From assembly GCA_002005505.1 (NCBI GenBank), contig KV908483.1:62501-105000 (forward strand): a stretch of DNA of 42,500 bases. The letters are read 5' to 3'. Below the pieces are notes generated by a model. That model made no database searches, was not told the DNA's origin, and was given only the letters and a program-made list of their open reading frames with translations. Source of the stretch: Botryococcus braunii (lineage: Eukaryota; Chlorophyta; Trebouxiophyceae). A program made the position numbers and the translations under genes. Each line of letters opens with the position of its first letter. The first letter of the stretch is position 1. Below, piece by piece: positions 31,604 through 41,082 of the stretch.

Positions 31604-32304
31604 TGTTGAGTTGTGAAAATACATTATAGAATGCCTTGTGCTTTAGGTGATCTTCAAATGTACATTATTAGGATACGGGTCCACTATCCACATAAGGTAC
31701 CTCAAGACACGTTCGGATGAGGTCTATTTCGAACATAAGATACAATCTGATTTAGATTACGCGTTAGTGTGAAAGGACTATTAAAGCTGCGATCACCGCA
31801 TAGTCGAGCAACTGGTTTGGAAAGATACTGGGCACATAAGGATGCCAGTCTTGTTCATGCAGTTGCATGTGTCTAAAGAGCAGACAGTCGTCAAGGACTG
31901 TAGCTGGAGAGGCACGAACTTACGACCTGTCTGCTTGCTTACAGGTGCGGTGACGCAGGGTGTGTATTGGTAATGTGTTCATGTTTGATTGCTTGTTTGT
32001 AAGTGAACCATCTTAGTGGACAATCAAGTCTCCCAAACAGCTAAGGGACGGAGTCTTGATTGAGTATAGGAAGGTACTTGCTTTCAGCCGTCAGGAGCTT
32101 ATCCGTGTGTAGATGCTCATTGACAGATCAACATGTAACGGAACTGGTTTGGAAAGATACTGGGCACATAAGGATGCCAGTCTTGTTCATGCAGGTACAT
32201 GTGTCTAAAGAGCGAACAGTCGTCAAGGACTGTAGCTGGAGAGGCACGAACTTACGACCTGTCTGCTTGCTTACACGATACGCCACTGCCCATAACCTTT
32301 TACA
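31604..32304 (+). repeat. Copia-3 5' LTR
   Basis: 701 bp. Diagnostic bases GTGAAAATACATT, CTTAGTGGACAATC, CTCCCAAAC and CGATACGCCACTGCCC place it with the Copia-1 LTRs rather than its own 3' LTR. Confidence 0.95.
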
Positions 32305-32319
32305 GGTTATGGGCCCACG
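32305..32319 (+). promoter_or_regulatory. Copia-3 primer binding site (half-tRNA-iMet type)
   Basis: GGTTATGGGCCCACG directly after the LTR, as in the sister copies. About 400 bp of leader without a gene follows. Confidence 0.85.
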
Positions 32320-32716
32320 CCCTTCCAGCTGAGCCAAGGGCAGACAGGAGTGCATGGCATCATCGGATGCGTCTGTACTGGGTTTTCCACGGACTCGCCT
32401 GACGGCAAGAAGAAGTAAAAAAGGAACAACTGGATATTCACTCAGAAGGCCTACCGACAGAGTCTTCAATATCTTGGGAAGTTTATTTCCATGAAGTGAC
32501 CTGAGATTATCACCCGTCGTCGTTGTCGTGAGATCGTCAGTAGGTCCGGATGGTCAGGCAATTGAATTGCTGAAGAATATTTTTCATATCTTGCATATTA
32601 AGGGTACATGCTAGACCTCGAAAGGGTGGAATACTTGAAAGTGCTGTGGTATACGCCGGAAGGGTATACTTAAACCAGCTGTGTCAGGCTGAACGCTGTG
32701 AGAGCAAGTGAAGTGT

Positions 32717-34351
32717 ATGACCAGACCTCAATCTTGTTCCCAAAGCAAGGTTTCTGAAAGTAATCCCAGCAGTACAGAGACTATGGCAACACCAGCAGGA
32801 GGCAGCACGGCCTCCTCAGGAGCTGGACTGTCAGGACAGACCACTGGAGGCACTGCAGCCAGCTCGTATGAACTCCTCCAATCCCAAGATGTCTACGCAG
32901 CTGAAGGCTGATCGCACTAATTTCAGGGCCTGGCGTGAAGAGCTGGAGTCCTGCGCAATGCAAAAAGGAGCAATGGGAGCGTTGGAGACAGCTATGCCTA
33001 AGACCGCAGAGAACGCAGCAGTAAAACATTTCATTTTGCAGTCTGTCCCGTCCATGTGGCACGACGAAGTCAAACAGCGGGGGAGCGCTTTTGACTTCAT
33101 TCAGTGGATGGCAGACCGCTGCACTGGAGGGAAGGACAGGGAAATCAACGAGAAGTGGATCAAGGGGCTCAAACAAGGCATGGTAAAGGGAGAGACAGTG
33201 CAAGAATGGTGCCACCGAGTCATCAGTATTGCCGCCTCCCTGGAGGCCAATAACCATCAGCTGAGCGACCGCCAGATCTGCAGGTATATGTATAAGGGAC
33301 TACCTGCAGTCTTGCAGAACGACGCTTGGGCAATTACCTCCGCCAAGTCAGACCCCTACAACATGCTGGAGACGATCCTCACTGCCATTGAGAACTTGGA
33401 GTACCGGGATATCCCGCTGGCAGAGTCAGTGCAAGTCACAGCATCAGCTGCAGCAGTTATGGCAGCAGCAGCAGCAGCCGTGCCAGCTCAGGGTGGAATT
33501 CCTGGGCCTCCCCAAGGCGCTGGAGCTGCACCGGGCGCTGGAGCAGCACCAGGAGTGGGAGCTGGAGTACCTGCTGATGGTCAGGCCCCCTATGGCCCTT
33601 CTGCTCACAACGCTGGAGGCAGGGGGCGAGGGTCTGGACGTGGCAGGAGGCCAAAGGAGGAACTGGTGTGTCGCTTCTGCAACGGGACGGGACATTTCTG
33701 GAGGGAGTGCCTGAACTGAAGAGGCTGCAAGCTCTACGTGGCACAATGCAAGCTGCAAGTGCGGGCCCAGCTGCGTGGTGGGGCACTGGAGCTTTTCAGC
33801 AACAAGCCAGCTGGTGGGATGCTGGCCAGTCCAGAGGAGGCCCTCCCGTGTCACCCTCACATGCTCCTGGATCTGTGTCCACTATCTTCCCCTTCTTCCC
33901 AGGCTGGCATCTCCCACCACCACCTCCTCCAGGTGCTGGTGAGCCTATGTTCGTTTCGTTGAATGTGCTTACCCCTACGTCTCATGGGGCTTGCAGTACC
34001 TCGTGGCTGATAGATAGTGGTGCATCGGTGCACCTTATAAATGATCTGTCTTTACTACACAACCCAGTCAAGCATGCCCAACCCCTCCCTCTTCATTTGG
34101 CCACTTCTGACGCCAAAGGAGGGATAGTTGCAACTGGGTCTGTGTGTCTGGTCAATGCCAGACAAGAGGTGTTTTGGCTGCATAATGTGCAGTGTGTGCC
34201 CACTGCACACACTAATCTGATTTCTGTCACAGGAGCCATTCAGGATGGAGCATCATTCCTCAGTGACAGTGCAGGTGGGTACACGACCATGAAAGGCCCA
34301 GCAGGCTGGTCTGGTAAGATAGCCAGAGAGCGAGGGCTGTTTTGTTTTTAG
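32717..34351 (+). pseudogene. gag: Copia-3 gag-nucleocapsid-protease (frameshifted)
   Basis: Starts at the conserved ATG 32717. An 11-bp deletion between two ATG copies (near 32869) shifts the frame and ends it at 32911. The same deletion leaves an ATG at 32868 that reopens the capsid frame (MNSSNPKMSTQL...). The zinc knuckle CRFCNGTGHFWREC is intact. One G is lost at about 33713, so that frame ends at 33719. The remainder (33668-34351) carries the protease motif LIDSGAS in the next frame and ends at TAG 34349-34351 after TTTTGTTTTT. Confidence 0.9.
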
Positions 34352-35700
34352 AATTGGTGTGTCCCGTCAAGAGCTAGCATGATGCGCAGCCACAGTCCAG
34401 TCCTCATGTTGCCTCGTATCATGCCAGGAAAGGGCACGTGTGTACAGATCGACTACTGTGGCATGCAAGGTTGGGGCATCCTGGGGTTAAGAGTATGACA
34501 AGGTTGGACAACGAAGACCTGGTCACTGGGATCAATGTGTCCCTTGCTCCATGCTCAGAGTGTTCTCCCCAGTGTGAGTCATGTATACAAGGGAAACATT
34601 CTCGCCCCCCCTTTCCAGCTTCCTCTAGGCCTGCAGAGAGTGTGTTAGATAGAGTGCATGTGGACACTGTGGGTCCCATTTCACCAGCTGCAATCACGGG
34701 AGAGCGTTTTTGGGTTACTGTGGAGGATGAAAAATCCCACCTGATAGCCTCATTGGCAGTGAAGTCGAAAGAAGCCATTCCCAAGGCCCTCATTGAGCTC
34801 TTGAAGTACTGGCAGACATTTCATGAGAAAGTGGTGAAGTGTGTGAGATCTGATAGAGGGACAGAATTTCTGAATCAGCAGTTCAAAGAATTTTGTGCTC
34901 AGCAGGGCACTAAAATGGAGACCTTACCTCCATCCACGCCTCAGCAAAATGGACTTGCCGAGCGCATGAATCGGACTCTGAAGGAGCGCACAAGGACCCT
35001 GTTGGTGCACGCTGCAGCAGACCCTTCCTTGTGGAAGGAGGCACTGGAGTCTGCCACCCTGCTGTACAACGTGGGCCCCACCACAGGCAGCCTCTGACCC
35101 CTACTGAGATGCTCTATGGGGTAAAGCCTGATGTTGCTTCCTTGCGCACATGGGGCTGTGTGGCACATGTTCACATTCCCCCAGGTCAGCGGTCTGTATT
35201 TGGACCAAAGACCATTCCAGGCATGTTCACTGGGTATTGCCCACAGTCCAAGGCCTATAGAGTGTACGTAGGCAATGGTGTATGGAAAGAGAGTAGGGAT
35301 GTTACATTCCTTGAGCATTTGAGAGGAGGGGAGAGAGTGGGTATGTCTAAGGTGCAACCTGGATCCTCTCAATGGCTCTCAGGAGCGTCCTCGCAGGGCA
35401 GGGGAGGCAATTCCAATGTCCCCAGCTCACCAACAGCCATTCCCGTGAATTTTTGGGAAGCACAGGATGACCCTGTGGTGGAGTGCAAGCCCACTGGATC
35501 TCCTGCTACCACTGCCAGCTCTCCAAAGGATCACAGCAGGCTGAGGAGCTCAGTCGGACCTGTGGCTGGAGCCCCCAGCAGCCAGGATGGTTCCCCTGCC
35601 ACTTCAGAGACCTCACAACAGTCATGGTCAGTGCTGGGCCATCTTCAAAATTTAGCTCGGGGGGGTGCTGAAGCGCACTCGGAACTGGACAAAATGTACC
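34348..35700 (+). pseudogene. pol: Copia-3 integrase region
   Basis: In the -1 frame relative to gag, with an extra TAG near 34375 (AGC TAG). It is then open from 34438 with the HHCC finger and the full catalytic triad (HVDTVGP, SDRGTEF, NGLAERMNRTL). One G is missing near 35090, so the frame ends at 35097 and continues in another frame (PLTPTEMLYGVKPDV...) until the deletion junction at 35689-35693. Confidence 0.9.
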
Positions 35701-37299
35701 TTATGTCAAGCTGGGAAAGGTTCACGTGCCATCTAACCTGAGGGAAGCCCAATGCTCCCCTCAGTGGGATTTTTGGCAACAAGCAATGAGGGAAGAGATG
35801 GATTCTCTTGATACCCATGAGGTTCTAGAGTATGTGGACAGACCACATGGACAAAAAGTTATTCCTGTCCATTGGATATTCTCCACTAAAATTGATGCAC
35901 ATGGGAAAGTTACTCGCTTTAAAGCGAGGTTAGTTGCCCAAGGGTGTAGACAGATCCCTGGGATAGATGTTGGGGAGGTATTTGCACCCACCAGCAGCTA
36001 TGGGGCAAGGAGGGCTGTGCTGGCAGTGGCTGCCACACAGAATCTTGAGATCCACCAAGTGGATATCAAGACGGCTTTTCTCAATGGAGAGTTGGAGGAA
36101 GAGGTCTATGTGACCAACCACCAGGATTTGAGAATGGCAACACGAGGGTTGTGTGCAAGCTCAGGAAGGCACTATACGGTCTAAAACAAGCCCCACGGGC
36201 TTGGCACAAGACCTTGACCGACAAGTTGAGCGTGATGGGGTATAGTGTGTGCAAGAGTGATGCGGGTGTATACATCAGGAGGGCCCCTGATGGCAACCTG
36301 TCCTTTATTCTTGTTTATGTTGATGATCTTCTCACAGTTGCCAGATTGGTTGCAGAGATTGAGTGGGGGAAAGAGTTGTTGAAGAAGGACTTCACCATCC
36401 ATGATTTGGGAGAGGTGAATGATTTCCTGGGGTGTCAGGTCCTACGCAATAGAGTTGAGAGCACTATTTCCATGAGTTGCACTCCCAAGATTGATGCTCT
36501 TGTGGAAGAGTTTGGTGTTGCTGATGATGGGCGTGTGGTTGATACCCCCATGTCCAAGGACTTTGTGGCTAGCAGCAGACCCGAGTCCTCAGATGGTTTG
36601 TCACATGGGGCAGGTACCCCACTGCCACCTGGTCATCGGTACTGTGAGTTGATTGGATCGTTGCTATATATTGCCAATACGACCCGGCCTGACATTTCTC
36701 AGGCTGTTGGAGTGTTGTCAAGGTATAGAATGACACCCACTACCTCACACTGGAATGAGGCCATTCGAGTGCTGAAGTACTTGAGAGATACGAGAGAATT
36801 AGCTCTTACTCTGGGTGGAAAGGGGCCTGAGCTAGAAGGCTATGTTGATGCCGACTATGCTGGGGACCTGGACCACAGGTATTCCACCACTGGCTATGTT
36901 CTATCAGTCTATGGTAGTGCCGTGGTTTGGGGAAGCAAGAAGCAGAGCTCAGTTGCTACCTCAACTGTGCAAGCCGAGTTTATGGCAGCCGGCCATATTG
37001 TGAAGGAAGCCAACTGGCTTAGGGGCTTCTTGGAAGAGATCGGGGCTGCACCTTGGAGGGTCAAAATTTTCTGTGACAACCAAGGATGCATTTCCAATTT
37101 ACGGAATCCCCTTTATTCCAAATTCACAAAGCATGTTGCAGTAAGCTTCCACTATGCTAGGGAAGCTATGGCACTTGGGCAGGTAGATATCCTCTATGTA
37201 GAATCTGCTCGAAATGTGGCTGACATTATGACCAAGCCACTTGCTAAGCCCGTGTTTGTTGGTCATCGTGATTCACTAGGTTTGAGAAGATACACATAA
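35694..37299 (+). pseudogene. pol: Copia-3 reverse transcriptase and RNase H
   Basis: Begins just after the deletion junction (TGTACCTTATG, right half of the second palindrome). RT block one (35726-36184) carries WIFSTKIDAHGKVTRFKARL and VDIKTAFLNGEL, and ends because of the one-base loss at 36114-36115 shared with Copia-1. From 36151 a 382-codon frame runs to TAA 37299 with ALYGLKQAPRAWHK, YVDD, LIGSLLYIANTTRPDI and an uninterrupted RNase H (VDADYAGD, IFCDNQGCISN, MTKPL). It shows what Copia-1 looked like before the solo LTR insertion. Confidence 0.92.
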
Positions 37300-37310
37300 A
37301 GCATGCAGGC

Positions 37311-37319
37311 AAGGGGAAG
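37311..37319 (+). promoter_or_regulatory. Copia-3 polypurine tract
   Basis: AAGGGGAAG directly before the 3' LTR. Confidence 0.85.
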
Positions 37320-38020
37320 TGTTGAGTTGTGAACATACATTATAGAATGCCTTGTGCTTTAGGTGATGTTCAAATGTACATTATTAGGATACGGGTCCAC
37401 TATCCACATAAGGTACCTCAAGACACGTTCGGATGAGGTCTATTTCGAACATAAGGTACAATTTGATCTAGATTACGCGTTGGTGTCAAAGGACTATTAA
37501 AGCTGCGATCACCGCATAGTCGAGCAACTGGTTTGGAAAGATACTAGGCACATAAGGATGCCAGTCTTGTTCATGCAGTTGCATGTGTCTAAAGAGCAGA
37601 CAGTCGTCAAGGACTGTAGCTGGAGAGGCACGAACTTACGACCTGTCTGCTTGCTTACATGTGCGGTGACGCAGGGTGTGTATTGGTAATGTGTTCATGT
37701 TTGATTGCTTGTTTGTAAGTGAACCATCTTAGTGTACAATCAAGTCTCTAAAACAGCTAAGGGACAGAGTCTTGATTGAGTATAGGAAGGTACTTGCTTT
37801 CAGCCGTCAGGAGCTTATCCGTGTGTAGATGCTCATTGACAGATCAACATGTAACGGAACTGGTTTGGAAAGATACTGGGCACATAAGGATGCCAGTCTT
37901 GTTCATGCAGTTGCATGTGTCTAAAGAGCAGACAGTCGTCAAGGACTGTAGCTGGAGAGGCACGAACTTACGACCTGTTTGCTTGCTTACAGGAGACGCC
38001 ACTGCCCATAACCTTTTACA
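37320..38020 (+). repeat. Copia-3 3' LTR
   Basis: 701 bp. By eye it differs from the Copia-2 3' LTR (39020-39720) at only about two positions, sharing GGTGATGTTC, GATACTAGGCAC, TTACATGTGCGG and CTCTAAAAC. It differs from its own 5' LTR at more than ten. Confidence 0.95.
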
Positions 38021-38999
38021 TGATGATCTTCTCATAGTTGCCAGATTGGTTGCAGAGATTGAGTGGGGGAAAGAGTTGTTGAAGAAGGACTTCACCATCC
38101 ATGATTTGGGAGAGGTGAATGATTTCCTGGGGTGTCAGGTCCTACGCAATAGAGTTCAGGGCACTATTTCCATGAGTTGCACTCCCAAGATTGATGCTCT
38201 TGTGGAAAAGTTTGGTGTTGCTGATGATGGGCGTGTGGTTGATACCCCCATGTCCAAGGACTTTGTGGCTAGCAGCAGACCCGAGTCCTCAGATGGTTTG
38301 TCACATGGGGCAGGTACCCCACTGCCACCTGGTCATCGGTACTGTGAGTTGATTGGATCGTTGCTATATATTGCCAATACGACCCGGCCTGATATTTCTC
38401 AGGCTGTTGGAGTGTTGTCAAGGTATAGAATGACACCCACTACCTCACACTGGAATGAGGCCATTCAAGTGCTGAAGTACTTGAGAGATACGAGAGAATT
38501 AGCTCTTACTCTGGGTGGAAAGGGGCCTGAGCTAGAAGGCTATGTTGATGCCGACTATGCTGGGGACCTGGACCACAGGTATTCCACCACTGGCTATGTT
38601 CTATCAGTCTATGGTAGTGCCGTGGTTTGGGGAAGCAAGAAGCAGAGCTCAGTTGCTACCTCAACTGTGCAAGCCGAGTTTATGGCAGCCGGCCATATTG
38701 TGAAGGAAGCCAACTGGCTTAGGGGCTTCTTGGAAGAGATCGGGGCTGCACCTTGGAGGGTCAAAATTTTCTGTGACAACCAAGGATGCATTTCCAATTT
38801 ACGGAATCCCCTTTATTCCAAATTCACAAAGCATGTTGCAGTAAGCTTCCACTATGCTAGGGAAGCTATGGCACTTGGGCAGGTAGATATCCTCTATGTA
38901 GAATCTGCTCGAAATGTGGCTGACATTATGACCAAGCCACTTGCTAAGCCCGTGTTTGTTGGTCATCGTGATTCACTAGGTTTGAGAAGATACACATAA
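38021..38999 (+). pseudogene. pol: Copia-2 reverse transcriptase (end) and RNase H
   Basis: Downstream half of the Copia-2 RT, resuming at the second half of YVDD (TGATGATCTTCTC) after the Copia-3 insertion. Contains LIGSLLYIANTTRPDI, VDADYAGD, IFCDNQGCISN and MTKPL, without stops, to TAA 38997-38999. The frame is also open upstream into the Copia-3 3' LTR, giving a chimeric frame of 407 codons from 37776 (TTG start, no meaningful ATG context). Confidence 0.92.
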
Positions 39000-39010
39000 A
39001 GCATGCAGGC

Positions 39011-39019
39011 AAGGGGAAG
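39011..39019 (+). promoter_or_regulatory. Copia-2 polypurine tract
   Basis: AAGGGGAAG directly before the 3' LTR. Confidence 0.85.
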
Positions 39020-39720
39020 TGTTGAGTTGTGAACATACATTATAGAATGCCTTGTGCTTTAGGTGATGTTCAAATGTACATTATTAGGATACGGGTCCAC
39101 TATCCACATAAGGTACCTCAAGACACGTTCGGATGAGGTCTATTTCGAACATAAGGTACAATTTGATCTAGATTACGCGTTGGTGTCAAAGGACTATTAA
39201 AGCTGCGATCACCGCATAGTCGAGCAACTGGTTTGGAAAGATACTAGGCACATAAGGATGCCAGTCTTGTTCATGCAGTTGCATGTGTCTAAAGAGCAGA
39301 CAGTCGTCAAGGACTGTAGCTGGAGAGGCACGAACTTACGACCTGTCTGCTTGCTTACATGTGCGGTGACGCAGGGTGTGTATTGGTAATGTGTTCATGT
39401 TTGATTGCTTGTTTGTAAGTGAACCATCTTAGTGTACAATCAAGTCTCTAAAACAGCTAAGGGACGGAGTCTTGATTGAGTATAGGAAGGTACTTGCTTT
39501 CAGCCGTCAGGAGCTTATCCGTGTGTAGATGCTCATTGACAGATCAACATGTAACGGAACTGGTTTGGAAAGATACTGGGCACATAAGGATGCCAGTCTT
39601 GTTCATGCAGTTGCATGTGTCTAAAGAGCAGACAGTCGTCAAGGACTGTAGCTGGAGAGGCACGAACTTACGACCTGTCTGCTTGCTTACAGGAGACGCC
39701 ACTGCCCATAACCTTTTACA
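39020..39720 (+). repeat. Copia-2 3' LTR
   Basis: 701 bp, ends CCTTTTACA, followed by GTAAC and the resumed Gypsy-1 pol frame. Differs from the Copia-2 5' LTR at about ten sites. Confidence 0.95.
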
Positions 39721-41082
39721 GTAACCGATCTATCTACCGATCCGAATGCCTCCATTCCTTCTCCTAACTTTCCTGTTGTTGACATACTCAGTGAATTCCA
39801 AGATGTTTTCCCTGAAGATGTCCCGCACCTTCCGCCTGAGAGGCAAGGGGTTAGACACACTATACCCTTGAGCGATCCACATGCTCGTCCACCGCCTCGT
39901 CCGTTGTACCGGCTTTCACGCTTAGAGTACGATGAGGCGTTACGCCAGACAAAGCTATTGTTGGACAAAGGGTATATACAGCCGTCTACATCACCCTATG
40001 GTGCGCCCATTCTTTTTGTGCAAAAGAAGGATAGAAGTCTCCGGATGGTCATTGATTACCGAGCTTTGAATCGACAGACGGTCAAGAACAGGTATCCGAT
40101 GCCTCGTATCGATGATACTCTTGATCAACTGCAGGGTTCTACAGTGTTCTCTAGTCTTGACCTCACGTCTGGCTATCACCAGATCCGGATCACAGATGAG
40201 GATATGCCAAAGACAGCTTTCAGAACACCCGCGGGGTTGTTCGAGTGGCGGGTTTTGCCATTTGGGCTGACTAATGCCCCGGCCACGTTTCAAACCGCCA
40301 TGAATGCTATCTTTGCTCCTTACCTGCACAAGTTTGTGCTCGTGTACCTTAATGACATCCTCATCTACAGCAAGTCCATTGAAGAGCATAGGGAGCATCT
40401 CCGCAAAGTCCTTGAACTGTTGCGGCAGCATAAGTTGTATGCTAACCTAAAGAAGTGCTCTTTCGCCAAGGATGAGCTGGAGTACTTGGGCCATTTAGTC
40501 TCAGCATATGGGATTAAAGTGGACCCACGTAAGGTGGTTTCAGTTGCTAATTGGAGCACACCGAAGAATGTTGGTGAGTTGCGGTCTTTCCTGGGGCTGG
40601 CAACTTACTTTCGCAAGTTTGTTCGCAATTTTGCAGCACTTGCATCGCCACTGTACAGACTCCTACGCCAAGGTGTGACCTGGGTATGGAGTGCTGCGTG
40701 TGTTCGGGCGTTTACCGAGATTAAACATGCCTTGACACATGCACCTTGCTTAGCGTATCCGGACTTCTCAAAGCCGTTTGAGGTCCATTGCGATGCGTCT
40801 TTGGCAGGGTTGGGGGCCGTGTTGTACCAGAAGGGTCGCCCAGTTGCCTACGAGAGTCGTCGCTTGACTCCCGCTGAGGTTAACTATCCTACTGGGGAGC
40901 AAGAACTTCTAGCTGTGGTGCACGCATTGACAGTCTGGAGGTGCTACCTAGAGGGGGCCCCTGAGTTTCGTGTGGTCACGGACCACGAGGCTATCACTTA
41001 TTTGGACACTTTGCCTACTTTAAGTAGACGGCAAACCAGGTGGGCCGAGTTTCATTCGAGGTTTAATTTTCGCATGGACTAA
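39721..41082 (+). pseudogene. pol: Gypsy-1 reverse transcriptase and RNase H (catalytic Asp lost)
   Basis: Pol resumes in frame after Copia-2 (TDLSTDPNAS...). RT blocks are complete: GYIQPSTSPYGAPILFVQKK, MVIDYRALNRQTVKNRYP, FSSLDLTSGYHQIRI, FEWRVLPFGLTNAPATFQ, and the catalytic box. The box reads YLND instead of YLDD (AAT at 40351-40353), removing one metal-binding aspartate. The connection and RNase H follow (VHCDASLAGLGAVLYQ, EQELLAVVHAL, VTDHEAITYL). It ends at TAA 41080-41082, where a Tyr codon is expected just before GTSNVVADALSRHP, which continues in the same frame. Two point changes thus disable an otherwise well-preserved RT. Confidence 0.93.

Larger units (their letters stand above)
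31604..38020 (+). mobile_element. Copia-3: Ty1/copia element inserted in the Copia-2 RT
   Basis: 6417 bp, TGTTGAG...CCTTTTACA, target duplication TGATG (31599-31603 and 38021-38025). It has LTRs, half-tRNA PBS, gag-PR, IN, RT-RH and PPT. An internal 632-bp deletion (relative to Copia-2) and several frameshifts make it defective. Its 5' LTR resembles Copia-1 LTRs, but its 3' LTR is almost identical to the 3' LTR of Copia-2. Confidence 0.93.
21100..39720 (+). mobile_element. Copia-2: Ty1/copia element carrying two nested insertions
   Basis: 5' LTR 21100-21800, PBS, gag-PR, IN, RT, RH, PPT and 3' LTR 39020-39720. It is interrupted by element N (23986-29138) and Copia-3 (31604-38020). Flanks GCAAC and GTAAC differ by one base, which I read as a target duplication with a later mutation. 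The gypsy frame reads through once the element and one flank copy are removed. 5' and 3' LTRs differ at about ten positions, more than in Copia-1, so this insertion is older. The gag-PR ORF is the only intact one in the three copies. Confidence 0.92.

Noticed and set aside
36321..39720. Simple 1.7-kb tandem duplication
   Set aside because: The junction coincides exactly with an LTR end and a 5-bp TGATG duplication present on both sides of Copia-3, so insertion into a homologous element explains the 1700-bp offset better.
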